Notes: generated by a model not told the origin, from the sequence alone. DNA of 64,000 nucleotides from Bradyrhizobium lupini (GCF_040939785.1 NZ_CP162553.1:5227001-5291000), one strand, 5' to 3'. Positions 25,797 through 35,840 are shown, numbered from the stretch's first letter. Numbers and translations: made by a program.

Positions 25797-25979
25797 GTGA
25801 CTGAAATGATGATCGGAAAATGGTACGACCCGATCTCCCAGCGATGGATCGTGCCTCGCGAGGAACGTCCGGTGGCGGACTATTCGCAGTCCAACCCGGA
25901 GAAGGGGCCGGAAAGCAGCGCATCGCGCGAGGCGCAGCGGATCTGGGACCTGTTGGTCGATTGCTGCGCGCGCGGTTGA
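25797..25979 (+). CDS. Small hypothetical protein
   Basis: 60 residues from a GTG at 25797; ATG codons at 25806 and 25809 may be the true start. It contains GKWYDPISQRWIVPREERP and ends LLVDCCARG with paired cysteines. No signal peptide or membrane helix. Function unknown. Support is only the codon pattern and the good fit between the two flanking gaps. Confidence 0.45.
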   Translation: MTEMMIGKWYDPISQRWIVPREERPVADYSQSNPEKGPESSASREAQRIWDLLVDCCARG

Positions 25980-26017
25980 TGTCCGAGCCGCACCATCATT
26001 CGCTTCTACTTGGCAAT

Positions 26018-26098
26018 TCAGAGAGTGATGACATAGACCGCGAAGGCAATGATGAGCGCCAGGCTTACGACGGCGGTGCTGATCAATATCTTGCCCAT
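26018..26098 (-). CDS. Candidate single-span membrane microprotein
   Basis: 26 residues, below usual gene-calling limits. It starts MGKILISTAVVSLALIIAFA and continues VYVITL to a TGA stop: one Lys near the N-terminus followed by an almost wholly hydrophobic segment, as in small single-pass membrane proteins. No clear ribosome binding site was checked beyond a purine-rich stretch upstream. Translation is unproven. Confidence 0.4.
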   Translation of the reverse strand: MGKILISTAVVSLALIIAFAVYVITL

Positions 26099-26313
26099 GG
26101 CGCGTCCGTGCTGTCTCGCCGCGTCAATGTAACAGCCGCCATTTTCGTTCCGGAGCGGCAGGTGAAGGTGGCTCCCACTGTTCACATGTGAACAAAGGGT
26201 GTCGGCACCAAATGGCGTGAACTATATCATTTGATACAGACATGGCTGCGCTCGCACTTATCATCGGCAATCCGGAAAGGCACCGCATGGTGCCATGAGA
26301 TGGAGACCCGATC

Positions 26314-26499
26314 GTGCTCAGGCGGCGTCGCGTTCAGCAAACCACCACTCTGCAAGAACGGCTTGCGGAGTTCACCAGGACCATCCGTGAAAAGGCCGAG
26401 GCGTTGCCCGACGGCAAGGAGCGGGATGAGCTGATGAAACGGCTCAGAAGCGCCGACGCGGCGTCAAACCTCGACCGTCAATTCGCCGGCAGGGATTGA
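26314..26499 (+). CDS. Small hypothetical helical protein
   Basis: 61 residues from a GTG start. Nearly the whole chain is an amphipathic, highly charged helix (TTLQERLAEFTRTIREKAEALPDGKERDEL is characteristic in style). It has an N-terminal Arg cluster and ends QFAGRD. No signal peptide. Function unknown. It is convergent with the peptide-binding protein at 26547. Confidence 0.55.
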   Translation: MLRRRRVQQTTTLQERLAEFTRTIREKAEALPDGKERDELMKRLRSADAASNLDRQFAGRD

Positions 26500-26546
26500 G
26501 CTGGTGGTCTGCCGAGGCGGAGTTTGCGCGTTCAGCCTCTCCGGCG

Positions 26547-28334
26547 TCAGCTGCGATACCAACTCGCCAGATTCCAGGTCGTGACGTCCCATCCCGACAT
26601 GTCGACCATGAGGTTGTTGACCCCTGCGTTGACGATGTTGCGGGATAGAAGCGGCAGGAACACGTTGGCCTCGCAAAAGGTTTCGTCGACCTTGATCAGC
26701 AGCGCGGCCCGCCTGACCGGATCAAGCTCGTTCTGCGCAGACTTGTAGGCCTTGTCGGCCTCGGGATCGGACCAGCGCGAGACGTTGCGGCCGAGCCATT
26801 TGTTTTCCTTGTTGGAGATCTCCCAGGAGACGCACTGGTTCAGGAAGCGCTCCGGGTCGGGCTGCGGCTGCGTGGTGTTGTACATCTCCATGTCGGCATA
26901 GAACTTGGAGTAGGTGTCGGGGTTGCCGACGTCGGACGAGAAGAACACCGATGCCGTGACCGCCTTGATTTCGATCTCGATCCCGGCCTTCTGGCAGGCC
27001 TGCTTGATGATGGCCTGCGTCTTCTGACGCGGCGCATTGGTCGAGGTCTGGAAGACGAATTTGAGCTTCTTGCCGTCTTTCTCGCGGATGCCGTCCGCGG
27101 CCTTGGCCCAGCCGGCCTCGTCGAGGATCTTGTTCGCCTTGTCGACGTCGAACTCGTATTTCAGCTTCGGCGACTTGAACTGTTTGGGCGCGTTGACGAA
27201 GCTCGCGGTGGCGACGCCGCCGCGCCCGTAAATGAATTTCTGAATCGACTCGCGGTCGATCAGCAGATTGATCGCGCGGCGAACGGCGGGATCGGACAGC
27301 GTCGGGTGCTTGGTCTTGGGGCTTGAGCGCTCGCCGTCCACCTCGGTCCAGGGGTCCGTCGTGTTGAGGATGATGAATTCGACGTTGCCTGATGGCGTGA
27401 CGTCGAGCTTGCCCTTGCCGCTGGCCTCCATGCGTTTGAGGACCTCCTCCTCCACCTGCATGTTCCAGGCATAGTCGTATTCGCCGGTCTGCAGCACGGC
27501 GCGCGCCGCGGACACCGCATCGCCACCGCCCTTGATCTCGAGCGTGTCGAAATGCGGCTGGTTCTTGACGTGATAGTCGGGATTGCGTTCGGCCCGGATC
27601 AGGTCACCCGGCTTGAACTCGACGAATTTGTAGGGACCAGTGCCGACCGGCTTCAGATTGCCGGGCGCTTCGCGCGACTTCGCGCCGACATAGTCGCCGA
27701 AATGATGTTTCGGCAGGATCGGACCGACCGAGCCGACGAAGGGATCGGCCCAGAACGGCGTCGGCGCCTTGAACAGCACCTTGACGGTGTGGTCGTCGAT
27801 CTTCTCGACCGTGATGTCTTTGTAAGACCCCGTAGTGTACGCCGCCGTGGCGAGATCCGAGGCGTATTGCCAGGTGAACACGACGTCGTCGGCGGTGAAG
27901 GGCTTGCCGTCATGCCATCTCACGCCCTGCTTCAGTTTCCAGGTCACGCTCAGGCCGTCCGGCGAAAGGCCGCCGTTCTGCTTGGACGGAGCCTCGGCCG
28001 CGAGGCAGGGGACGAGGTTGCCGTCCTTGTCCCAGCCGGCGAGCGGCTCGAAGAAGACGCGCGAGGCGATCTGGTCCTTGGTCCCGAGCGCGAAATGCGG
28101 ATTGAGCAGTGTAGGGGCCTGCCAGAGCAGGATCTTGAGTGGGCCGCCGCCGCCGGCCTTGGTCGGCTTGTAGGGCAGGGTGGCGTCCGCCATCGCCACG
28201 TCGTTCCAGACCAGGATCTGGCTCGCGACAGGCGCCGCGATCCCGATCGCAGCCATCGTCTGCATGAACGAGCGTCGCGACAAGGTGCCCTGCTGCACCT
28301 CAGTGATGGACTTGCGGATTTCGTTCTCGTTCAT
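26547..28334 (-). CDS. ABC transporter solute-binding protein, family 5 (peptide/nickel type), Tat-exported
   Basis: 595 residues from MNENEI; an upstream in-frame ATG at 28349 is less likely. A twin-arginine signal is present (SRRSFMQTMAAIGIAAPVAS, about residues 19-38). The SBP_bac_5 fold follows: ILLWQAPTLLNPHFA, WKLKQGVRWHDGKPFTADDVVFTW, GTGPYKFVEFKPGD and DPAVRRAINLLIDR. The protein would bind a peptide-like or other large ligand in the periplasm. No permease or ATPase gene lies next to it, so it is an orphan receptor. The Tat signal suggests export after folding or with a cofactor. Confidence 0.9.
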   Translation of the reverse strand: MNENEIRKSITEVQQGTLSRRSFMQTMAAIGIAAPVASQILVWNDVAMADATLPYKPTKAGGGGPLKILLWQAPTLLNPHFALGTKDQIASRVFFEPLAGWDKDGNLVPCLAAEAPSKQNGGLSPDGLSVTWKLKQGVRWHDGKPFTADDVVFTWQYASDLATAAYTTGSYKDITVEKIDDHTVKVLFKAPTPFWADPFVGSVGPILPKHHFGDYVGAKSREAPGNLKPVGTGPYKFVEFKPGDLIRAERNPDYHVKNQPHFDTLEIKGGGDAVSAARAVLQTGEYDYAWNMQVEEEVLKRMEASGKGKLDVTPSGNVEFIILNTTDPWTEVDGERSSPKTKHPTLSDPAVRRAINLLIDRESIQKFIYGRGGVATASFVNAPKQFKSPKLKYEFDVDKANKILDEAGWAKAADGIREKDGKKLKFVFQTSTNAPRQKTQAIIKQACQKAGIEIEIKAVTASVFFSSDVGNPDTYSKFYADMEMYNTTQPQPDPERFLNQCVSWEISNKENKWLGRNVSRWSDPEADKAYKSAQNELDPVRRAALLIKVDETFCEANVFLPLLSRNIVNAGVNNLMVDMSGWDVTTWNLASWYRS

Positions 28335-28469
28335 CGGATGATCCCCCACTTCAAGGACAAGTCGTCACCGGCCAAGGCCCATCATGTTTGATCATGGGCG
28401 AGGCGGCAATGCCACCAAGGTCAGAAAACCCTGCGGCGAAATGACGAATGTGCGGGGGAGAGGTCTGAC

Positions 28470-28548
28470 GCCCGGATGGAGCCGAGCGCAACCAGGATAA
28501 GTCCAGCCGCGCTGGCGGCGCCCCGGATTGCGCATCGCTCCATCGGGC
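28470..28548. repeat. Palindromic intergenic repeat (gcccggatgg family), copy 1
   Basis: Ends are inverted repeats, GCCCGGATGGAGC at the left and GCTCCATCGGGC at the right, with inner GCGCAA/TTGCGC pairing. The same family recurs at 45421-45504. It lies in the 391-base divergent gap between the Tat-exported receptor and the MetQ-like gene. No riboswitch was recognised in the rest of that gap. Confidence 0.7.
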
Positions 28549-28725
28549 TACGGGCAACGATCCGTGGGTTTTGTCGTGACGCGTCTCACGCTTGCGCAGA
28601 TGCATTCGTTCCCCACATGCGGTCGAACGGAGAAGCGTGGTCCGCGTCAATCGGTCAATATGGATTTACATTTCATTGATTTCGCGCCGCGGAGAAGCGA
28701 ATTCGGTTCCAATCATTGCCGAGTC

Positions 28726-29520
28726 ATGGAGACCAAGATGTCGTTCTGTTCCACCCTGATCCTTGCGACCGTGCTCGCCGCCTGGTCGGCCGCCGCTTCA
28801 GGCGAGACCATCAAGATCGGCGTGACGCCGGGGCCGCACGCCCAGATCTTCGAGGCGGTGAAGCCGATCGCCGCCAAGCAGGGTCTCGACATCCAGCTCA
28901 TCGAATTCTCCGACTACGTCGTGCCGAACGCCGCGCTCGATGCCGGCGAGATCCAGGCCAATTCGTTCCAGAACCAACCATATTTGGACAATCAGAAGGC
29001 GGACCGTGGCTACAAGATCGAAGCCGTCGGCCTGACCGTGAATTTCCCGATCGGCGTCTATTCCAAGAAGCACAAGGCCTTCGCCGATATCCCCGAGGGC
29101 GGCAAGGTCTCGATCCCGAACGATCCGACCAATGGCGGCCGCGTGTTGCTGCTGCTGCGCGACAAGGGCGCGATCAAGCTGAAGGACGGCACGGGTTTCA
29201 AGCCGACGGTGCTCGATATCACCGAGAATCCCAAGAAGCTGAAGTTCATCGAGGTCGACGCGGCGCAGGCGCCGCGCGCGCTCGACGACGTCGACGCCGC
29301 CGCGATCAACACCAATTATGCAACCCAGGCTGGCCTCGATCCCGTCACGGATCCGATCCTGCGCGAGGACCCGAAGGGTCCCTACGTCAATCTCATCGCC
29401 GTTCGCACGGTCGACAAGGACAAGCCCTGGGTCAAGATCCTGGTGGACAGCTATCACACGGCGGAGGTCAAGGAGTTCATCCTGACCAAGTTCAAGGGCG
29501 CGGTTCTGCCGAGCTGGTAG
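28726..29520 (+). CDS. MetQ/NlpA family ABC transporter substrate-binding protein
   Basis: 264 residues; a second ATG at 28738 is possible. A Sec signal peptide (MSFCSTLILATVLAAWSAAASG) has no lipobox, unlike classic MetQ lipoproteins. Family motifs: KIGVTPGPHAQIFEAVKPIA, IEFSDYVVPNAALDAGEIQANSFQNQPYL in split form, and VSIPNDPTNGGRVLLLL. MetQ proteins bind methionine and related compounds. No metNI genes are adjacent. The LLM oxidoreductase starts 136 bases downstream in the same direction, so the ligand may be a sulfur compound used by that cluster; this is inference. Confidence 0.88.
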   Translation: METKMSFCSTLILATVLAAWSAAASGETIKIGVTPGPHAQIFEAVKPIAAKQGLDIQLIEFSDYVVPNAALDAGEIQANSFQNQPYLDNQKADRGYKIEAVGLTVNFPIGVYSKKHKAFADIPEGGKVSIPNDPTNGGRVLLLLRDKGAIKLKDGTGFKPTVLDITENPKKLKFIEVDAAQAPRALDDVDAAAINTNYATQAGLDPVTDPILREDPKGPYVNLIAVRTVDKDKPWVKILVDSYHTAEVKEFILTKFKGAVLPSW

Positions 29521-29656
29521 GCAGTCTGCCCAGCCAAAGTTCAGCTCAGGGCGATCCCGGCGGGCGGGCTTGCGTACTAGCCCTGCGCAATGCCCGCTTG
29601 TCTGGAGCTGCGGCAACCGACATCATCGGGACCTATCCTCGTCCGACAGGGGTCGT

Positions 29657-30691
29657 ATGAAACGCTTAGCAAACCTGAAACGCCTGGGGTTTTTCACACG
29701 GCTTCTCGACGAGGCCCCGCCGGCCGACCGATATCGCTTCGCGGCCGAGCAGATCGTGCGCGCCGAGACGGCGGGCCTCGATTCCGCGTGGATCGCGCAG
29801 CACCATTTCCACGAGCGCGAGGGCGGCCTGCCGTCCCCCTTCACCTTCCTCGGTTATGTCGCAGCCCAGACCTCGCGCATCAGGCTCGGCACCGGCATCG
29901 TCACCTTGCCGCTGGAGAACGCGGTGCGGGTGGCGGAGGATGCCGCGGTGCTCGATCTGCTCTGCAACGGTCGCTTCGAGCTGGGTGTCGGCACCGGCGG
30001 CAATCCCTCGGCCTTTGCCGCCTTCGGCCTCGACAGCGCCCAGCGCAACGAGATCTTTGCGCGCAATCTGGACGTCGTCCGCACCGCGTTGGTCGGCAAG
30101 CCGCTCGAAGGTGGTGACACGCTCTATCCGCAGCGGCCGCAATTGGACGACAGGATCTGGCAGGCGACGTTCTCTGTCGCGGGCGGCGCGCGTGCCGGCA
30201 AGGCAGGCGATGGCCTGTTGCTGTCGCGCACCCAGCCTCGAACCAAGGAGGCGCCGAAGGCAACGCTCGCCGAGATTCAGAATCCGGTGATCGATGCCTA
30301 TCTCGAGGCGCTGCCGCCGGGACGGGAGCCCCGCATCATGGCCTCGCGCACCGTCTTCGTTGCCGACGACCGGACTGAGGCGATGCGTCTTGCCGATATC
30401 GGCCTGCGGCGCGCGCTCCCGCAATTCCTCAAGGGCGGCCACGCCAAGCCAGGCGAAACGCTCGAGGAGATGATCGCGGCGTTCGACACCCATGTCGGCG
30501 CGGCCGACGACGTCATCGCTTCGCTCCGCGCCGACGCCACGCTGGAGCGGGTGACCGATCTCGTCTTCCAGGCGCATTCGGTCGATGCCCCGCATCCCCA
30601 TATCCTGCGCTCGATCGAGCTGGTGGCGGAGAAGGTCGCGCCGGCGCTGGGCTGGGCGCGGACGGCGCCCGACGTGGCGCTGGCGGGTTAG
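29657..30691 (+). CDS. LLM class flavin-dependent oxidoreductase (KPN_01858-like)
   Basis: 344 residues with the bacterial luciferase-like TIM barrel: GFFTRLLDEAPPADRYRFAAEQIVRAETAGLDSAWIAQHHF is the diagnostic N-terminal region in style, then RIRLGTGIVTLPLENAVRVAEDAAVLDLL and ELGVGTGGNPSAFAAFG. The enzyme uses reduced FMN and oxygen to oxidise or desulfonate a small organic compound. Gene order LLM, CMD protein, AhpD-like protein matches a recognised conserved trio (KPN_01858 / Avi_7170 / Avi_7169 families, by recall). The substrate is unknown. The ATG at 29657 is preferred; longer frames start in intergenic DNA. Confidence 0.85.
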   Translation: MKRLANLKRLGFFTRLLDEAPPADRYRFAAEQIVRAETAGLDSAWIAQHHFHEREGGLPSPFTFLGYVAAQTSRIRLGTGIVTLPLENAVRVAEDAAVLDLLCNGRFELGVGTGGNPSAFAAFGLDSAQRNEIFARNLDVVRTALVGKPLEGGDTLYPQRPQLDDRIWQATFSVAGGARAGKAGDGLLLSRTQPRTKEAPKATLAEIQNPVIDAYLEALPPGREPRIMASRTVFVADDRTEAMRLADIGLRRALPQFLKGGHAKPGETLEEMIAAFDTHVGAADDVIASLRADATLERVTDLVFQAHSVDAPHPHILRSIELVAEKVAPALGWARTAPDVALAG

Positions 30692-30716
30692 TCGGAATGA
30701 GGTTGCAAGAGGCTGA

Positions 30717-31346
30717 ATGATGGCTACGAAAGATATCATCGACACGCTCGCCGGGATCGAACCGGGTTCGGCTCTGGACGGCATTCGGGCCAAGCGCATC
30801 CAGGCGCGCGACAATGCGCAGAAGAGCTATCTCTCGCTGTTCGAGCCGATCGACGCCGGCGATGTCTCGCTGGTGGAGCGCGCCGCGGTCGCGCTCTTCG
30901 TGATCGGGCTTCACCGCGAGCCCACGATGGCCGGCTTCTATCGGGCGAAGTTAGCTGCGACCGCCGATGGCGCGCGCCTGGTCGAAGCTGTCGATGTCGA
31001 AATCGCGCGGGGCGAGACCTCGGGCCCCTACGGTGCCTTTCCAACCGGCCCCCTGTCTGTCGAAAACAAGGCCGGCTTGATCTACCGCGTCAGCGCGGAG
31101 CGCAAGCCCGATCTCGGGGACCGGCTCGCTGCGGCGTTCGAACATGCGCATCTGCTGGTGTTCCGCCCGCGCGATGCGGCCGCCGCCGACATGAAGGCTC
31201 TGCTCGCCGCCGGTTGGTCGAACACCGGAATCGTCACGTTCTCTCAGCTCGTTGCGTTCCTGTCGTTCCAGGTGCGCGTCGTCACCGGACTGCGCGTGCT
31301 CGGTGCCTCGCTCGGGCGCACCACGAACGCCGCGGCCGGCGCGTAA
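30717..31346 (+). CDS. CMD domain protein, Avi_7170-like
   Basis: 209 residues of the carboxymuconolactone decarboxylase/AhpD structural class, but lacking the CxxC pair of true AhpD. Characteristic pieces are DIIDTLAGIEPGSALDGIRAKRIQARDNAQ and a helical ALFVIGLHREP segment, then FSQLVAFLSFQVRVVTGLRVL at the C-terminus. It begins 25 bases after the LLM gene and ends 12 bases before the AhpD-like gene, so all three are one operon. Its role is probably auxiliary to the oxidoreductase. Confidence 0.8.
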   Translation: MMATKDIIDTLAGIEPGSALDGIRAKRIQARDNAQKSYLSLFEPIDAGDVSLVERAAVALFVIGLHREPTMAGFYRAKLAATADGARLVEAVDVEIARGETSGPYGAFPTGPLSVENKAGLIYRVSAERKPDLGDRLAAAFEHAHLLVFRPRDAAAADMKALLAAGWSNTGIVTFSQLVAFLSFQVRVVTGLRVLGASLGRTTNAAAGA

Positions 31347-31358
31347 GGAGGCTGCATC

Positions 31359-31943
31359 ATGAGCGCTGCAAACAATGCCAATCCGCCCGTCGTCTTCACC
31401 CAGGACGAACTGGGCTGGGTGTCCTGGATCGACCCGCTGCTCGAAGCCGAGCTGACCGAGCGGCATTTCGCGGGCCTCGTCGATCGCTTCCGTTCCAAGT
31501 CCGAGTATTTCCGCCTGCTGGTGCGCGACCCCGAGGTGCTGGAAGCCCGCACCAAGACGGACAAGGACATCTTCTACAACGTCGCCGACGGCCTGCCGCG
31601 CGCCGAGCGCGAGCTCGCGGCGGCTGCGACCTCGCGCTACAACGGCTGCATCTACTGCGCCTCCGTGCATGCGCGTTTCGCCAGCACTTATTCCAAGCGC
31701 CGCGACGATGTGCAGCGCCTGCTCGACGAGGGCGTCGGCGCCGATCTCGGCGAGCGCTGGAATGCGGTCGTCAAGGCCTCGGTGGCGTTGGCTGCGACGC
31801 CGATCGCGTTCAGCCCCGACAATATCGATGAGCTGCGCCGCGCCGGTCTCGACGATGCCGAGATCGTCGACGTCATCAACGGCGCGTCGTTCTTCAACTG
31901 GGCGAACCGGCTGATGCTGTCGCTTGGCGAGCCCTCGAAATAG
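31359..31943 (+). CDS. Alkylhydroperoxidase domain protein, Avi_7169-like
   Basis: 194 residues with the AhpD core: NGCIYCASVHARFAS (about residues 94-108) holds the CxxC and the downstream His of the peroxidase proton relay. GWVSWIDPLLEAEL at the N-terminus and FFNWANRLMLSLGEP at the C-terminus are typical of the peroxidase-related group. It likely reduces an organic hydroperoxide made by the LLM enzyme, or protects against it. It is the third gene of the LLM-CMD-AhpD set and lies 60 bases before the Liv-type receptor. Confidence 0.85.
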   Translation: MSAANNANPPVVFTQDELGWVSWIDPLLEAELTERHFAGLVDRFRSKSEYFRLLVRDPEVLEARTKTDKDIFYNVADGLPRAERELAAAATSRYNGCIYCASVHARFASTYSKRRDDVQRLLDEGVGADLGERWNAVVKASVALAATPIAFSPDNIDELRRAGLDDAEIVDVINGASFFNWANRLMLSLGEPSK

Positions 31944-32003
31944 CCAATCTCACCGGCATGGAAATTGCTAGTTGTTTCAACGCCTGACAGGATGGAGCCG
32001 TCC

Positions 32004-33161
32004 ATGAGCAACATCGATCGTCGTACCCTGGTCAAGGGCTCGCTTGCCGCCCTGATGGCGGGGGCAGCCTTCTCGCGCGCCGCGCTTGCGCAATCGTCCG
32101 AACCGATTTTGCTGGGCGTCAGTGGTCCGTTGACCGGGCCGAACGCACAATATGGCACGCAGTGGAAGCAGGGCTTCGATCTCGCGCTCGACGAGATCGA
32201 GGCAGCGGGCGGCATCAACGGCCGCAAGCTCGCCTATAATTTCGAGGACAGCCAGAGCGACCCGCGCCAGTCGGTGGCGATCGCCCAGAAATTCGTCTCC
32301 GATCCCAGGATTGTCATGGAGCTCGGCGACTTCTCCAGCCCCGCCTCGATGGCGGCCTCGCCGATCTATCAGCGCGGCGGGCTGGTGCAGTTCGGATTCA
32401 CAAATTCGCATCCCGATTTCACCAAGGGCGGCGACTTCATGTGGAGCACCTCGGTCAGCCAGGCTGACGAGCAGCCGCTGCTGGCGGCCTATGCCGTCAA
32501 GCGCCTCGGCCTGAAGAAGCTCGCCGTGCTGCACCTCAACACCGATTGGGGCCGTACCAGCCGCGACTATTTCGTTAAGGCCGCGAAGGAGCACGGCGCC
32601 GAAATCGCCGTCACCGAAGGCTACATCGCGGAGGAGCGCGACTTCCGCTCCACGCTGGTGCGTGTCCGCGACGCCAATCCTGACGGGCTGATCCTGATCT
32701 CCTATTATTCCGACGGTGCGCTGATCGCGCGCCAGGCGCGCCAGGTTGGGCTGAAGCAGGTGATCTGCGCCGCGAGCTCGGTCTACTCGCCGAAATTCCT
32801 GGAGCTCGGCGGCGAGGCCGTCGAGGATGTTCATGTCGGCACGCGCTACTTCCCGGAAGACCCGCGCCCCGAGGTGCAGACGTTCATCGCCGGCTTCAAG
32901 AAGAAATACAACGGGGTGGAGCCCGACGCGTTCAACGCCTACGCCTATGACGCGATGAACATGGCGGCCGCCGTGGTGAGGATCGGCGGCGCCGACCGGC
33001 GCGCGATCCGCGATGCCTTCACGAAAGTGAAGGACGTCTCGAGCGTGATCTTCGGCAAAGCGACGTTCGACGTCGAGAGCCGGCGCGTCAAGGGCGCCAT
33101 GAATGCGGAGCTCGTCGTGCGCAAGGGCCAGTTCGCCCTCTGGGACGGCAAGCCGACCTGA
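32004..33161 (+). CDS. Branched-chain amino acid-type ABC transporter substrate-binding protein (LivK-like)
   Basis: 385 residues. A Tat-like signal ([21 protein letters not shown]) precedes a type I periplasmic-binding fold ([73 protein letters not shown]). The ATG at 32004 has GGAG six bases upstream. It is followed at once by a permease fusion and two ATPases, giving a complete Liv-type importer. Family members bind amino acids, amides, urea or aromatic acids; the ligand here is probably the substrate of the upstream oxidoreductase set. Confidence 0.88.
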   Translation: MSNIDRRTLVKGSLAALMAGAAFSRAALAQSSEPILLGVSGPLTGPNAQYGTQWKQGFDLALDEIEAAGGINGRKLAYNFEDSQSDPRQSVAIAQKFVSDPRIVMELGDFSSPASMAASPIYQRGGLVQFGFTNSHPDFTKGGDFMWSTSVSQADEQPLLAAYAVKRLGLKKLAVLHLNTDWGRTSRDYFVKAAKEHGAEIAVTEGYIAEERDFRSTLVRVRDANPDGLILISYYSDGALIARQARQVGLKQVICAASSVYSPKFLELGGEAVEDVHVGTRYFPEDPRPEVQTFIAGFKKKYNGVEPDAFNAYAYDAMNMAAAVVRIGGADRRAIRDAFTKVKDVSSVIFGKATFDVESRRVKGAMNAELVVRKGQFALWDGKPT

Positions 33162-33174
33162 GGGGATCTCCTGC

Positions 33175-34998
33175 GTGTCTTCCTGGCTCGACTACACGAT
33201 CAACGGGCTGATCGTCGGTAACGTCTACGCCCTCGTTGCGGTCGGGCTCGCGCTGATCTTCGGCGTCAGCCGGCTGATCAACTTTGCGCAAGGATCGATC
33301 TACCTCGTCGGCGCCTATATCGGCTGGGTCGCGGTGGTGCAGCTGCATACGCCACTGCCGCTCACCATCATCCTGGTCGCGGTGGCGGCGGCGCTGGTCG
33401 GCTTGATCATCGAGCGGTTCGGCCTGCGCCCGCTGCAGAACTCGGTGCGCATCGCACCGCTGCTGGCGACCATCGGCATCAGCTTCGTGCTCGATCAGCT
33501 CGTGATGCTGACTTTTTCGCCCAATCCGCGCGCATTGCCGAGCCAGTTGCCGGATGTCCGCTTCCAGATCGGCGGCGGCACGATCGGCCCGCTCGATCTG
33601 CTCATCGCCGGTGTCGGCCTCACCAGCGCGTTGCTGCTGTTCGTGTTCCTGCGCTACAGCAAGCTCGGCTGGGCCGTGCGTGCCACCGCGCAGGACCGCG
33701 ACGCCGCGATGCAGATGGGCGTCGACGTCAACCGCGTCAATCAGGCCGTGTTCGGCATTGCGGCTGCGCTCGGCGGCGTCTCCGGCCTGCTGGTCGGTAT
33801 GTACTACAACCAGATCGACACCGCGATGAGCCTGCAGGCGACGCTCAAGGGCGTCGTCGCCGAAGTCGTCGGCGGTGCCGGCAATGTGCCGGGTGCGGTG
33901 ATCGGCAGCCTGCTGCTGGGATTGGTGGAGAGCTACGGCGTTGCCGTGTTCGGCACCAGCTACCGCAACCTGTTCGCGTTCCTGCTGCTGGTCGTGGTGC
34001 TCGTGCTGCGCCCGAACGGTCTGTTCGCCAGCGCGCGGCAGGCGCCGCCCGAGCCGCTCACCGGCACTTTCATCGCGCCGAGCCGCCCGGTCTGGATTCC
34101 GCGCTGGGCTCTGCTGATCGCTGCCGTCGTCTTCGCGATCCTGCCGCTGTTGCCCGTGTCGTTCTACGTGCTCCAGACCCTGATCAACGCCTGGCTGCTC
34201 GGCATGCTCGCGCTGAGCCTCACCCTTGTTGCAGGCACGATTGGTCAGGTCTCGCTGGGACACGCCGCGCTGCTCGCGATCGGCGCCTACACCTCCGCGC
34301 TGCTGTCGCTCACGTTCGCTGTCCCGGTCGGCCTTGCCATCATCGGCGGCGGCCTGATGAGTGCTGCGCTGGGCACGGCGCTGATCTCGCCGTCGTTCCG
34401 GCTGCGCGGACATTATGTGTCAATCGCGACGCTCGCGATCGGCGAGATCGTCTCGCTGGTGATCCTGAATTGGGAGAGCGTCACGCGCGGGCCGATCGGC
34501 ATCTCCGGCATCCCGCCGCTGTCGCTGTTTGGCTATGAGCTGGTCAGCCCGATTTCGATCTACTGGTTCAGCTTCATCGTGATGGTCGTGCTGGCGCTGC
34601 TGCAGGGACGCCTGCTCGGCTCGCATCTCGGCCGCAGCTTTCGCGCCATCCGCGACGACGACATCGCCGCGCGGGCCTATGGCCTCAGCCTGAATCGCTA
34701 CAAATCGCTGGCCTTCATCTTCGGCGGCTTTGCCGCGGGGGTCAGCGGCGGCATCGCCGCGCATCTCTATTCCTATATCAACCACGAGACCTTCAACACG
34801 CAGCAATCCATCCTGGCGCTGACCGTCGTCATCCTCGGCGGTCTCGGCAATGTCGTCGGGGCGATTCTCGGGGCGGTCGCGCTGGTCGGCCTGCCGGAAG
34901 TGTTCCGCATCGCGGCGGAGTATCGCATCCTGATCTACGGCATCGTGCTGCTGCTGCTGGTGCGGTTCAGGCCGCAGGGCCTTTTGGGGACGGTGTGA
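33175..34998 (+). CDS. Fused ABC transporter permease (LivH-LivM)
   Basis: 607 residues combining both membrane subunits of a Liv-type importer. The first half (about 1-290) is Liv[50 protein letters not shown]. The second half (about 310-600) is Liv[48 protein letters not shown], and [19 protein letters not shown]. The start is a GTG at 33175, 13 bases after the receptor stop; earlier in-frame codons overlap the receptor. Its stop overlaps the ATPase start. Natural H-M fusions are known in Bradyrhizobium-type genomes. Confidence 0.88.
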   Translation: MSSWLDYTINGLIVGNVYALVAVGLALIFGVSRLINFAQGSIYLVGAYIGWVAVVQLHTPLPLTIILVAVAAALVGLIIERFGLRPLQNSVRIAPLLATIGISFVLDQLVMLTFSPNPRALPSQLPDVRFQIGGGTIGPLDLLIAGVGLTSALLLFVFLRYSKLGWAVRATAQDRDAAMQMGVDVNRVNQAVFGIAAALGGVSGLLVGMYYNQIDTAMSLQATLKGVVAEVVGGAGNVPGAVIGSLLLGLVESYGVAVFGTSYRNLFAFLLLVVVLVLRPNGLFASARQAPPEPLTGTFIAPSRPVWIPRWALLIAAVVFAILPLLPVSFYVLQTLINAWLLGMLALSLTLVAGTIGQVSLGHAALLAIGAYTSALLSLTFAVPVGLAIIGGGLMSAALGTALISPSFRLRGHYVSIATLAIGEIVSLVILNWESVTRGPIGISGIPPLSLFGYELVSPISIYWFSFIVMVVLALLQGRLLGSHLGRSFRAIRDDDIAARAYGLSLNRYKSLAFIFGGFAAGVSGGIAAHLYSYINHETFNTQQSILALTVVILGGLGNVVGAILGAVALVGLPEVFRIAAEYRILIYGIVLLLLVRFRPQGLLGTV

Positions 34999-35840
34999 TG
35001 ATGGACGCACACACGGCGATGCTGTCCCTGCGCGGGCTGACGCGGCGCTTCGGCGGCCTCACCGCCGTCGACGCCATCGATCTCGATCTCGCCAAAGGCG
35101 AGCTGATCAGCATCATCGGCCCGAACGGGGCGGGCAAGACAACGCTGTTCAATCTCGTGACCGGGCTTGACCTTCCGGACGCCGGGACGGTTCGCTTCGA
35201 AGGTCAGGACATCACAGGTTTCTCGCCGGAACGGCTGGCGGCCGGAGGCATCGCGCGGACGTTCCAGCTCGGCCGCGTCTTCGGCAATCTCAGCGTGATG
35301 GACAACGTCCTGATCGGTGCGCATACGCGCTTGCGCGCGGTGAAACCGGCAGTGCCGGTGATCGGCCCGCTGCTGGAATTGGGTCTGGCGCTGCTGCGCC
35401 CCGCCAGCGTCAAGGCGGAGGAAGAGCGGCTGCGCGAGGAGGTGAAGGTCATTCTCGCGCGCTTCGGCGAGCGGTTGCTGCCGCGTATCGATCAGCCGGC
35501 CTACAGCCTCTCTTACGCCAACCGCCGCCGCGTCGAGATCGCGCGCGCGCTCGCCTTGAAGCCGCGCCTGCTGCTGCTGGACGAGCCGACCGCCGGCATG
35601 AATCCGACCGAGACCACGGAGATGCAGGGGCTCGTCGCCGAGCTGAAAGCCGAAGGGCTGACGATCTTGCTGATCGAGCACAAGCTCGAAATGGTGATGC
35701 GCCTCTCCGATCGCGTCATCGTCATGGACGAGGGCAAGAAAATCGCGGAAGGCCCGGGCGAAGCGGTGCGCGGTGATCCCAAGGTGATCGAGGCCTATCT
35801 CGGCCACGGCCTGACGACGAAGCAGGAGAGCGCGGCATGA
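34998..35840 (+). CDS. ABC transporter ATP-binding protein (LivG-like)
   Basis: About 280 residues. Walker A GPNGAGKTT (near residue 40), Q-loop region RTFQLGRVF, a signature-like segment LSYANRRRVEIARAL in place of a canonical LSGGQ, Walker B LLLLDEPTAGMNP, and the LivG-specific LIEHKLEMVMRLSDRV. The degenerate LSYAN signature is usual for LivG. The start overlaps the permease stop and its stop overlaps the next ATPase start by ATGA, so translation is coupled. It energises the Liv-type importer together with the LivF-like subunit. Confidence 0.92.
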   Translation: MMDAHTAMLSLRGLTRRFGGLTAVDAIDLDLAKGELISIIGPNGAGKTTLFNLVTGLDLPDAGTVRFEGQDITGFSPERLAAGGIARTFQLGRVFGNLSVMDNVLIGAHTRLRAVKPAVPVIGPLLELGLALLRPASVKAEEERLREEVKVILARFGERLLPRIDQPAYSLSYANRRRVEIARALALKPRLLLLDEPTAGMNPTETTEMQGLVAELKAEGLTILLIEHKLEMVMRLSDRVIVMDEGKKIAEGPGEAVRGDPKVIEAYLGHGLTTKQESAA

